Made by a program: the position numbers and the translations under genes
Shown: piece after piece, positions 7,890-18,200 of the stretch
Numbering within the stretch: the first letter of the stretch is position 1
How the letters are laid out: each line of letters starts with the position of its first letter
The notes under the pieces: generated by a model
Told to the model about the DNA's origin: nothing
Databases searched by the model: none
What the model saw: only the letters and a program-made list of their open reading frames with translations
Virus record (IMG/VR): IMGVR_UViG_3300005936_000292
Location: 1-28,369 of that record
Length of the DNA: 28,369 nucleotides
Direction: 5' to 3' (one strand)
Source of the DNA: a virus

Positions 7890-9778
7890 TGGATCACTCC
7901 ATAAAAATTTTTAGTGAAGGAATACATAACCTAGTTGACTCAGAAGTTATCCCTTCTTCGGCAGCGCAAGATAGCAAGAACTTCGTTACGCAAGACGGCA
8001 AATTGAAATTGTCCAACGGTAGAGCATTGATTGGAGCAGAAGGCGTAGTCGGAACAATACAGGGTTTACATTGGGGATATAGGGCAGTAGGAACAAAGAT
8101 TCTATTTAGAAAGACAGACACAGTTTTACAATACCTTTCAGGTACGACTTGGACTGATATAGTAACCGGACTAACAAGTGGAGCAGAATATAGCTTTGCT
8201 AACTACACTTCCCTTGCAGGTTCTTTTGTCTTCGCTTCTGGAATTGACGGATTATATAAGATAAATACAGCTAACCCAGCAGACGCTATCAATCTATACG
8301 ACGCTGTAAAAAATGACAAAGGTAAGATAATGATTGATAAAGGCAGGTTGATTATGTGGGATTGCTTAAACTATTCAAAAACAACTTTATTATTATCTTG
8401 GATTGATAGACAAAACTCTGATGTTTACACAACAGTAACAGCCGAGGCTATAGGAACTGCCGCAGCTAATTTCACAGGCACACTAGCATTTAAGGCCGGT
8501 GGAGCTAAGAGAAATAGCTTTGGATTACAGCTATCCGGAACTACTGGAGGAACTGCAGAAACATTCACAGACAATAAAGATGGAACACTAACATCTGATA
8601 AAGGAGGAACTGGAACAATCAACTATACTACAGGAGTATATGACTTTACTTTTTCAGCAACTTGTACTTCAGCCGTTTGTACTTACTTCTGGGAAGATTC
8701 AACAGCAGAAGGATTGGCAGACTTTACCTTTTCAGCAACAAGAGTTGCCTCAGAGGGAAACAGAATAACACAAGACATTGGAGGAGATGAGATAATGAAA
8801 GTAGAAGTAGGACAAGACGGAGCATACTACTCACTGAAAAAACACTCTTCATATAGATTGGCGATTTCAGCAGACGACATAACATTCACAAACCTAGTTT
8901 ACAGAAGAAACATCGGTATTTCTAATTGGAGAGCTTCGGTTTCTACTTCAAAAGGCATTATGTTTATGAATACTGCCAACCCAGAGAAGCCAGAGATGAC
9001 TATACTACAAAGAAACCCACTAGGAGATAATGTAGAACCAGTAGTATTATTCCCACAATTCAAATTTGCTAACTATAATTTTGACGATTGTGCTATTGAT
9101 ACTTGGGAGAGATATATAGTAGTAACTTGCAGGGAAACAGACGATACAGTCAACAGAACAATATTGCTTTGCGACACTACGCAAGGAACCGTTGACGTAA
9201 CATATTTTCCAGCAAGAATGTTTGCTAAAGATTCTGGAATATTATATATAGGTTCTTCTATGACTCAATCAGTTCATAAGGTATTCAACGGATTTGATGA
9301 TGAAGGATATGCAATAGAAAACTTTTGGATCGGGAGAGGAGAACAATACACTGGAAAGAGAATAGCAGAGAAGCTTAAAAAGTTTAGGAAGTTAAGACTC
9401 AAAGGACTAATTGACCCAGACCAAGTTGTTGAGATCTATGCCTCTTATGACGACGCAGGATTCCAATTAGTAGGCACAATCAGAGGAGACGCTCCTTATG
9501 TAGATTATGCCACTCCACAATTTATAGGTAGCAATATGATAGGAACAATCCAGATTGGGGGAGACGATACAGTTTCAGCTTACCCATACTTTATGGAACT
9601 TAAATTAAATACACCAAAATTTAGGAAGAGAGAGATAAAGATAATGGCTACAGGAATAGGCTATTTTGATATAGAGTCAATGATGGATTGGGATATCCTA
9701 ACATTTGAACAAAGGATTCCTAAGAGGTTTAGACAAAAACAAGCAGTGTCTCTTGATGGCACATCTGAAGATAATTAA
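7889..9778 (+). CDS. Tail nozzle / tail tube stabilisation protein
   Basis: This 629-residue beta-rich protein probably forms the nozzle below the adaptor (the T7 gp12/P22 gp10 role). The N-terminus (GIHNLVDSEVIPSSAAQDSKNFVTQDGKLKLSNGR) is typical of these propeller-like proteins, which start by listing defined points along the tube. An inserted small beta-domain lies at about residues 185-270, marked by FTDNKDGTLTSDKGGTG and NYTTGVYDFTFSAT, of a kind often seen in phage tail proteins. The C-terminal part is basic (KRFRQKQA). The start overlaps the adaptor stop by one base. The call comes from order, length and fold character. Confidence 0.75.
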   Translation: MDHSIKIFSEGIHNLVDSEVIPSSAAQDSKNFVTQDGKLKLSNGRALIGAEGVVGTIQGLHWGYRAVGTKILFRKTDTVLQYLSGTTWTDIVTGLTSGAEYSFANYTSLAGSFVFASGIDGLYKINTANPADAINLYDAVKNDKGKIMIDKGRLIMWDCLNYSKTTLLLSWIDRQNSDVYTTVTAEAIGTAAANFTGTLAFKAGGAKRNSFGLQLSGTTGGTAETFTDNKDGTLTSDKGGTGTINYTTGVYDFTFSATCTSAVCTYFWEDSTAEGLADFTFSATRVASEGNRITQDIGGDEIMKVEVGQDGAYYSLKKHSSYRLAISADDITFTNLVYRRNIGISNWRASVSTSKGIMFMNTANPEKPEMTILQRNPLGDNVEPVVLFPQFKFANYNFDDCAIDTWERYIVVTCRETDDTVNRTILLCDTTQGTVDVTYFPARMFAKDSGILYIGSSMTQSVHKVFNGFDDEGYAIENFWIGRGEQYTGKRIAEKLKKFRKLRLKGLIDPDQVVEIYASYDDAGFQLVGTIRGDAPYVDYATPQFIGSNMIGTIQIGGDDTVSAYPYFMELKLNTPKFRKREIKIMATGIGYFDIESMMDWDILTFEQRIPKRFRQKQAVSLDGTSEDN

Positions 9779-9792
9779 ATAAATACAAACTT

Positions 9793-10956
9793 ATGAGTAC
9801 TAAACTAGCCAAAATAATTGCTGACTTCCGAACTTCGTTATCAACAAAGATAAGCGTAGCGGGAGAAGGAGCTACATTGTTATCTGCAACAGATGACGAT
9901 TCAGTAGCTTTGCCAACTGGAAAGTATTACTTTACTTTAGATGGAGACAATAACCAAAAGGAACATATCTATGCCACCTTGACCGGCACTACTTTGTCTT
10001 TAATCAAAAGTATTTCAAGGCAAGGAGTAGAAAGCACAGGAGTAGCAAGAGAACATAGAATTGGAGCAACAGTTACCATAACTGATTTTGCACATATTCT
10101 AAGATTGAATGAATTATTAGATGGAACAACAGACTTAGATTCAACAGTCCCACTAAAATATGATGGCGACCCTACTCTTACTTTGGACGCAGAATTAGCT
10201 ACAGTGAAATATGCTGATGACTTAGCTATTGCAGGTTCTCCCAATATATCTTTGACTGTCAAAGGTATTGGAGAAGAAGCTACTGCCGCTGAAATTAATG
10301 CAGGTACTCAAACAGGAGGAACTTCTGCAGAGTTACTTGTTAATCCAAAATACTTGAAAGACTCAGAGTATTATACTTTAAGACCAACATCTGACGAGAA
10401 AGACGCTTTGGCAGGTTCAGGCACTCCTTCTAGCTCAAACAAGTTTGTTACTGCTGATACAGATGCATTAAAAGAAGTATTATCTAACAAAGATACAGAC
10501 AACACTTTAGCCGCAGATTCAGACACAAAATATCCTTCCCAGAAAGCAGTTAAGGCTTTTGTTGCTACACAAGTCGCAACAGCTTTTGGAACTTCAAAGA
10601 ACGGATATGCACAATTAGATTGGGCTATAAATACAACAGTAGAGACAGTCGCTCACGGATTAGGAAGTACTCCTGCAAAACTTTCATTCACTATTTATGG
10701 AGAAGGAGGCTCTTTATCTCACGCAGAATGGGACGCTTCTGGACAATCCTCTCTTTCAACAGTTAATCCAAGTGGACCCGGTGGAGTCGTGGATATGGTT
10801 GGATCTACTAGCGACTGTGGAACGATACACGAAGTCGGCTCAAATAGAAATATAGAAATTACAGTAACAGCAGATGCGACTAATATAACATTTACAATTG
10901 CAACAGACCCAAGTTGGTCAGCAAGAGCTTATGTAGTTTGGTCAGCTATAGCATAA
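9793..10956 (+). CDS. Putative tail fibre or fibre-adaptor protein
   Basis: This 387-residue protein follows the nozzle. The N-terminal 110 residues form a beta-rich domain (PTGKYYFTLDGDNNQKEHIYATLTG) like adaptor domains that attach fibres. A repeat-like middle follows, with DTKYPSQKAVKAFVATQV (about 245-262), a segment common in phage fibres just before the shaft. The C-terminal 110 residues form a compact beta-domain (AHGLGSTPAKLSF to the end) that could be a head or knob. No enzymatic motif is seen. ATTAAATA overlaps the previous stop 11 bases before the ATG and there is no SD. Confidence 0.65.
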   Translation: MSTKLAKIIADFRTSLSTKISVAGEGATLLSATDDDSVALPTGKYYFTLDGDNNQKEHIYATLTGTTLSLIKSISRQGVESTGVAREHRIGATVTITDFAHILRLNELLDGTTDLDSTVPLKYDGDPTLTLDAELATVKYADDLAIAGSPNISLTVKGIGEEATAAEINAGTQTGGTSAELLVNPKYLKDSEYYTLRPTSDEKDALAGSGTPSSSNKFVTADTDALKEVLSNKDTDNTLAADSDTKYPSQKAVKAFVATQVATAFGTSKNGYAQLDWAINTTVETVAHGLGSTPAKLSFTIYGEGGSLSHAEWDASGQSSLSTVNPSGPGGVVDMVGSTSDCGTIHEVGSNRNIEITVTADATNITFTIATDPSWSARAYVVWSAIA

Positions 10957-10980
10957 ACAAAAATTAAACAATAAAAGATT

Positions 10981-12258
10981 ATGGCACAAGATACAACAAT
11001 AGTTGGACAGACAACTCTTCCAGACGGAAGGATTCTTAAATATGGAGCAACCGACTCTACTGGCAAAAGATATGAAGAAATTTCTGCGCCTATTGCGACA
11101 CCACCTGCTACTACAACCCCACCACCTACCACTACAACCCCACCACCTGCGACTAGCACTCCACCACCAGCGACTACCCCACCTCCAAATATGACAGATG
11201 TTTATAGTGGATTAGTAGAGCCACAATCAGAAGCAGAAATAAATCTAGGACTTGCAGAAGACGCTCAACAAGCTAACGCTCAAGGCCCAGTTGATGAGGC
11301 AGCGATAAGAGCAGACGGTATAGCAAGACTACAATCAGAGATTGACGCTTTAGATAGACTATACGCACAAAAACGAAGTGACGTTACTGCTCAATATACA
11401 CAATTTGGAGAGAATAGAGTTGGGTCTCAGGCGGCACTTCAAGCAGGAGCAGGAATGATAGGACAAGTTTCAGGTGAATCAGAGAGATCAAAGCTTGATA
11501 GTTCTAACCTACAAGAGCTAACTTCAGCACAAAATGTTGTAGATGTAGAACTACAAGATAGAAAATCAGCATTATTAGGAGAAGCTAGAACTTCTGCAGA
11601 CGCAGAAATAGCAGCTAAGAAATTAGCTTATGCTGGTTCTCTTGCAGATAAGGTTGCCTTCTTACAAGGTAAGGTTAAGAGGAGTAAGGCTAATATGAAT
11701 AAGGCAATTCAAAATGCTATTCTAAACGGAGTAGAGATTACAGACTCACAAGACGAATATGTTCAAGAGTTAGCTAAGCAACTAGGAGTTTCAACAGAAG
11801 CTTTAGTAAATAGCTACAACACAGCCAAAGCGACTTATGACGCTAAAGAAAAGGAAGCAAAGAATAAGCAAGATAAGTTTGACGCAGACTTGTCTAAAAC
11901 ACTTGCTGGTATTGGATTGACCGAAGCGCAGACAAAAGGAGCAATAGCTGATATAGCTAAGACAAAAGCTGAGATTGCTAAGCTTTACAGTGAAGCTGGA
12001 ACAAAAGGAGAAAAGGATTTTTACGAAGACATACAAGATCAAGCAGAAAAACTATCAACTGGTAAAGCGACTTGGGGTCAGGCTTGGAATTATATGCAAA
12101 AGAAATATGATATGCCAGAGAAGAACGACGACGGAACTAATAATTGGGAAACATTAGATAGCTTACTTAATAAAGATATCTGGGCTAAGTCCGGAGCTTA
12201 TCAAAACAAAAAGATAGGTTCAACTCCAGAAGGAGCAGTAATCCTAAATTATAACTAG
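10981..12258 (+). CDS. Putative internal virion protein, alanine-rich coiled coil
   Basis: I do not recognise a named family for this 425-residue protein. The first 35 residues (TTLPDGRILKYG) precede a Pro/Thr repeat (about 40-70). Then follow long alanine-, glutamate- and lysine-rich helices (about 90-345) with coiled-coil spacing, and a C-terminus with tryptophans (ATWGQAWNYMQKKYD). Location between tail genes and the giant polyvalent gene, and the absence of any signal peptide, fit a protein stored in the capsid and ejected with DNA, like internal proteins of T7-like phages. ATTAAACA lies ten bases before the ATG. The internal-virion role is inference. Confidence 0.6.
   Translation: MAQDTTIVGQTTLPDGRILKYGATDSTGKRYEEISAPIATPPATTTPPPTTTTPPPATSTPPPATTPPPNMTDVYSGLVEPQSEAEINLGLAEDAQQANAQGPVDEAAIRADGIARLQSEIDALDRLYAQKRSDVTAQYTQFGENRVGSQAALQAGAGMIGQVSGESERSKLDSSNLQELTSAQNVVDVELQDRKSALLGEARTSADAEIAAKKLAYAGSLADKVAFLQGKVKRSKANMNKAIQNAILNGVEITDSQDEYVQELAKQLGVSTEALVNSYNTAKATYDAKEKEAKNKQDKFDADLSKTLAGIGLTEAQTKGAIADIAKTKAEIAKLYSEAGTKGEKDFYEDIQDQAEKLSTGKATWGQAWNYMQKKYDMPEKNDDGTNNWETLDSLLNKDIWAKSGAYQNKKIGSTPEGAVILNYN
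11098..11190 (+). repeat. Imperfect Pro/Thr-coding tandem repeat
   Basis: About four imperfect units of roughly 21-27 bases, built on CCACCACCTnCnACTACnACC, encode PPATTTPPPTTTTPPPATSTPPP-like sequence inside the putative internal virion protein. The strand is C-rich here, in contrast to the AT-rich surroundings. It is probably a flexible linker that can change length by slippage. Confidence 0.8.
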
Positions 12259-12290
12259 CAAGTAGGTTTTATAAATTAAATAGCTTAATA

Positions 12291-15200
12291 ATGGCAATAA
12301 ATTGGAAAAAATTTGCGAGTCCAACAGGTGGAACAGAAAATTCTAGTGGTATGGATTGGAAGAAGTTTGGAACTCCAGCACCCTCTGTGCCACAACCAAC
12401 AGTATCAGAAGTTCCAGCTCCAACGCCACCAGTAGAACCAAAGAAAGACTATCCTTTTGGGCAGGGTTCTTTTCTAAAAAAGGCTCGTGATTTTGTTTCT
12501 CTTTTGCCTAGCTCTTTCAATATTCTAAGAGACGAACTAGCTACTGCTTATCAAGAAACACCCGTATTTGGAGTACAAGCAACTTATTCACCGAAGTCGA
12601 AAGACGACTTAGCTAAACTTCAAGAAGAACACAAAAAATCTAAACTGGGTAAATACACAGAGAGAGAACAAGCTGTTGTTCCTTCTGCTGTTAGTAGTAG
12701 AACACTTGGAATAATACCGAATAAGACACAACAACAAGCGAAGAAATTAACAGTAAAAACAACTGAACTTGATAAGAAAAGGACTGAAGTTGATGATTTA
12801 GGTAAGTATATGAGCAGCATCAAAGATACCGATACACAAAAGTATAATGATAATGTAGATAGTTTTAACAAAAAGGTAGAAGCTTATAACAAATCAGCAG
12901 AAAAAGTTAAAAAAGAATATGTTGCTTTTATGCTTTTGCCAGAGAACAAACACCCAAATTATGCTATGGCTGGGTCAGCCGTAGGAGGATTGATGGCTTT
13001 TGGAACTCTTGGAAAATTATTTCAACCATTAAATCTGTCTTCAAAAACTTCTAGTCTTTTCAGTAAAGGATATCAAGCACAGAAAGGTATTTTTAAGGGC
13101 GCACAAATATCTAGGGGAGCAGGCTCAATCGTAGCTAGTGTACCAATCTTTGCTACAGCTTCAACAATACACGAGGGTATGGAGCAATTATCAGACAATA
13201 AGTTTGACCCTAAAACATTATTTTCAGAAGCAGGTAAGGGAGTAGCTACCGGAACACTATTCGGAGCAGGAAAATCTTTTGCTACTCTTCCAGCAAGAGT
13301 AGCCTCTCAATTTATCAACTTCAGTAGTTGGAGTGCTTTAGATAGATACGCAGAAAACGGAGAGATATCAAAAGACGACATTATACCAATCTTAATAGAT
13401 GGAGGGCAGATGGCTTTGTTTGAACTAATATCAGGCAGAGCGATCACTAAGGCATACGAAACAAATAGAATGGGAGCTGTTACAGGAGAGCTTTCAAGGG
13501 GACACCTAGAAGCTAGAAACCCTAAATTATCTAAATTAGAAATTAGTAATCTTTCTGCTACTATTGGCAAAGCCAACGCTACATTATTTTATGCGAAAGA
13601 AGGATTGTTAAGAGCTAGGGTAGCCAAAGAAAGTCCAGAAGTTATCAGAATACTTGAAAATCAATACAAAGATTCTTTCAATCTTAACAATAAGTTGAAT
13701 GTAAAATATAATTATCTAGAAGGAAAAGATTATATCATAAAGAATAACGAAGTGAAGGTGTTGAACGAAGAAACAGGAAGGATTCAAGAAGGAAAACAAT
13801 TTCAAAATTTTGAAAATGGAATAAATTATAGAATTTATGAGGGTAAGATGTATCCTGTAGATATAGTCGATTCAACTGGCATAATACCACAAGGAACTGG
13901 AATGCCTAAGATCGGTAAGGGCGTAACAGCAGAAAACAAAGTGGTCCTTCCAAAAGAAGCAGAGAGCGTAACTGTAGCTAAGAAACCAGTAGAACCAACC
14001 AAACCAGTAATAACCCCAGATAAAGCCGCTACGATAAAGACTGCATTGACTGGCAAGACTCCAATCATTCCAAAAACAACAGGTGAAATAGTAGCAGGAA
14101 TAGCCAAGAAGACGGTAATTCCTACAATAGAAAAGACTCCAGTCAAAGAGATTGAAGAAAAAGCTAAGGCTGAAGTAGCATTAAACCCTAAAGATTTTGA
14201 ATTTGGAAAAATAACAACAGAAGACGCAGATAAGTTTATTGGTAAGACGTTTACTCAATCAACTAAGAGTCTTTCTGACGGAAATGAAGGATTTGTTATC
14301 AAGGGAGAAAGAGAGTTAAAAGTTATCTCACGAGATGGTAACGACTTTACTGTTAAAGATACAAAGACTGGAGAAGAAGAAACTTTTGACGCTTCACTAT
14401 TTATCGGGAATTTCAAGGGTGGAGATATGAAAGAAGTAAAGAAGCCAGTAGCACCGGAACTAAAGGGAAAAAAGATAACAGTAGAAAAGGGCGCATTATC
14501 TGATGTGCCTGTTTCTGATAGAAAAGGTAAGATTATAAAGAAAGGAGAAGGCGCTTACGACACAGACTCAAAAGTAAAATCAACAAAAAAAGAGTTTAAG
14601 ATAACACTTGAAAATGGAGAAGAAATAAATGTAGAATATGATGAAGATTTTGGAGTAAGGCACTTTGCGTTTATGACAGATGAGCCCAATTCCATTTCAA
14701 GGACAGGCTACAAGAGCCACTATGAGATGGATTATACATTACAAGGAATGACTCCAGAAAAATACGCAGTAGGACTAGGGAATGAGTTTGCTAAACAAGA
14801 ACTAAAGAATAGACCAAAAAGGAAGAAAAAACTTGACAAAGTTAAAAAACAAGAGGATAATAAGATTAAACCTAAAACTTATGGAAAACCAAGCGATAAC
14901 AATATCGGGAGTAGTGTTAAAAAAGATACACTTCCCAAAGCTATACAAGTGGGCGAAAAGCAACCCAGCGACACTGGAGGAGCAGTTGCAGTCGATAGCA
15001 AAGGCGTGGCACCAAGGAAGCGTAGTGTCAGCGGCAAACGCATTGGAGAGCGACTTGGAAAAGATGTAGGCAAGAAAGGACAAGCCGAGATAAACAAAAA
15101 AGTTAAAGAACTCTTAGCATTAAACAAAGCTAACGAAGACTATAGCGTTAGCGAGAAAGAACTTCTAGCACAATACTCCGGACTAGGAGGACTTGAAAGT

Positions 15201-18200
15201 ACAGGAGCTGAAGGACGAGGATTATTAGACGAATATTACACACCTAAAAAGGTTGTGGATTTGATTTGGAATAATATAAAAGATTTACTACCAGAGAATC
15301 CAAAGATAATAGAACCAGCAATAGGAACTGGAAACTTCTTAAAAGACGCTCCTAAAGGTTCAATCATTGAAGGATTTGAAATTGATAAGACTAGCGCAAA
15401 GATAGCACAGATATTATATCCAGACGCAAGTATTACAACAGACTCTTTTGAAAAGCTATTTATTGACGATAGAGGGAATAAGAAAACTCCTACAGCTTAT
15501 GCTGATTTAGTAATTGGAAACCCTCCATACGGAGAGCATAGGGGAATCTTCAAAGGATTAGGAGAAGAACCTAAGATAGCAAAATACGAAGAATACTTTA
15601 TAAAGCGATCACTTGATATAGCAAAAGAAGGAGGAATAGTTGCTATGGTAATTCCAAGTAGCTTCCTAAGAAATGGTAGCGATTATGCTAAACAACAAAT
15701 AGCAAAATCGGGTATATTGATTGACGCATATAGACTACCAAATTCTACATTTGATACTACTGACATTGGTACTGATGTTGTTATATTCAGAAAGACACCA
15801 TTGGTAGGAACTGATAGCACAGGAAGACTAGCAGAAACAGAAAGACTAAGGGAAATAACTAACAACACATATTTTGAATCAAATCCAGAGAAAATCCTAG
15901 GAATTGAAAAGGAAAGGAAAGGAAGGTTTGGTTTAGAGAAATATGTTGAAGCCTCAAAAGATATCACTATAGGAACTACTATAGATAAAGTAACATATAC
16001 TCCAGAAGAGAACGCAAAGATTACAGAGGTAGCAGACGCACAAGATGTTGGAGAGAGCAAATCAGACATTAAAGAGGCTTCTGATGGTATAAAGACAGAG
16101 ATTGAAAGTGGAGCTATAACAAAGCCAGAAGAGTTTGAAAAGAATTGGGAGAAGCCAGTCAATACCGTTACAAAGAAGCCTAAAGCAAAACTAGGAGCTA
16201 AAGTAGATAAACGAGTAACTATACCAACACCAAAGAAAACTAAAGGTATTCTTGATTTAGGACAATACTATAAACTACCAAAGGAAGAACTAGAAGCACT
16301 TACTGAGGTTGGCCCTACTGGAGAAGCAACACCAGAGCTTGTCAAAAAACTTACAGAAGAGAAAAAGGCAGAATATCTTAACAAATATAAAAATGAGTGG
16401 CAAAATAACTTTAATTACTTCTCAGGTGATATTCAGGAAAAATTGCTACAACTAGAGATAGATTTCCCAAAGGGAGGAGAGCAATATGATAAACAAAAGA
16501 AAGGTCTTTTGGCTTCATTACCAGAGAGATACGAAGTAGATCGTATATCTATTGCACCGAATACACCTTTTGCACAGACAAAGATTACTTATGACGGAGA
16601 GGAAAGGACATTAAGAGGCGCTTTCCTAGAGTTTTTAGATACATTACCACACTCAACTTTTGGCAAGACTTCCAGATGGGAGATAAGAGACTATGTTAAT
16701 GAACAGTCAGTCAGAGGTGGAGACAAAAAGAGAAACCAATCAGTCAGAGAAGCAAGAAGAGTAGTCGGTAACAAATTATTTTCACAGTTTTTAACAGAAG
16801 GACTAGAACCTTCTCAACAGAAGATTGTAGCTGATAAGTTCAACGACCAATACAACGGGTACGCAAGACCAGATTATAGAGAAGTGCCATTGGCCGGTAA
16901 GCTACACGATACTTTCAAAGGAAACCCATTAGAAATTAAAGACGTCCAATTACAGGGAGTCGGATTTTTAGTAAACAAAGGAGTAGGCTTGTTAGCCCAC
17001 GACGTTGGAGTTGGTAAGACAATGCAATTAGTTATAGCTATCAACGAGACAATAGCCCGTGGTTGGTCTAAAAAACCACTATTAGTTGTTCCCGGTGGAA
17101 ATGTTTACGGACAATGGATAAAAGAAATACAAGAATTATTACCTAATATAAAAATAAACTCTTTAGCTAATTTGGGAGGAGAGTTTAAGGGAGACTTAAA
17201 AACATTAGAGATAGAAGACGGCTCTATTACTATTTTATCTTATGAGGGATTAAAGAAACTAGGATTCAAAGACGAGACATACGCTAGTTTGACTAAGGAC
17301 TTGCAAGACGCAATAGGAGACCTAAACCCAAGTAAAACAGCTAGATCTAAAGCTAAAGAGATTACACAAGTTGAAGAGACTCTAGGCAAAGCTAAAAAAG
17401 GCACACAGACAGAGAACTTCTTTGAAGAGCTAGGTTTTGACTTGTTTGCTATGGACGAGGTACATAATGCAAACCACATAGTCAAAGGAGCTAAGTTAGC
17501 AGAGCAGGGCAAGGCAACAGAGTTCAGAGGCCTTACAGTAAGACCAAGCGATCTAGGGATAAAGACTTGGTTAGCTACTCAATACGTTCTAAAAAATAAC
17601 AATGGCAGAAATGTTTATCTAGCCAGCGCAACACCATTTACAAACAACCCAATGGAGTATTACTCAATACTTTCCTTAATGGCAAGAAGCAGATTAAAGA
17701 AAATGGGAATAGAAAATGTAAATGAGTTTATGAATACCTTTATGGATTTGACTGTAGAGGGAGAAGCAACGGCAGCAGGAAAATGGAAAGAGAGAAATAA
17801 CATAAGAGGATTCAAAAACTACCAACAGTTCCAGAAGCTTTTGACAGAGTTCATAGACTTTAGAGACGGAGCAGAAGCCGGAGTCAAAAGACCAAACAGA
17901 GTAACGAATACAACCGTACTAAAGCCAACAGCTTTACAAACAGAATTGACAGAAGAAGCACAAGAATTATTCACTCCAAAATTCCAGAATGAAGGTGGAA
18001 CAATGAAGGGAATTGGAGAGATGAGGCTAATAGCATACAGCCCGTACGCTTCTCACTATTACAAAGGCGCTCTACCAACCTACAAGCAGTTTGTTGAGAA
18101 CAGCCCTAAGATAAAGGCTATTGTAGATATGATAGTTCAGAATAGGAGCGACCAGAAAACTGCTAATCAAGTTATATATTCTACTATTGGAGTAACACAC

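Noticed and set aside
11098-11190. Repeat array as a CRISPR
   Set aside because: The units are short, imperfect, contiguous, in frame and code for Pro/Thr; there are no spacers.
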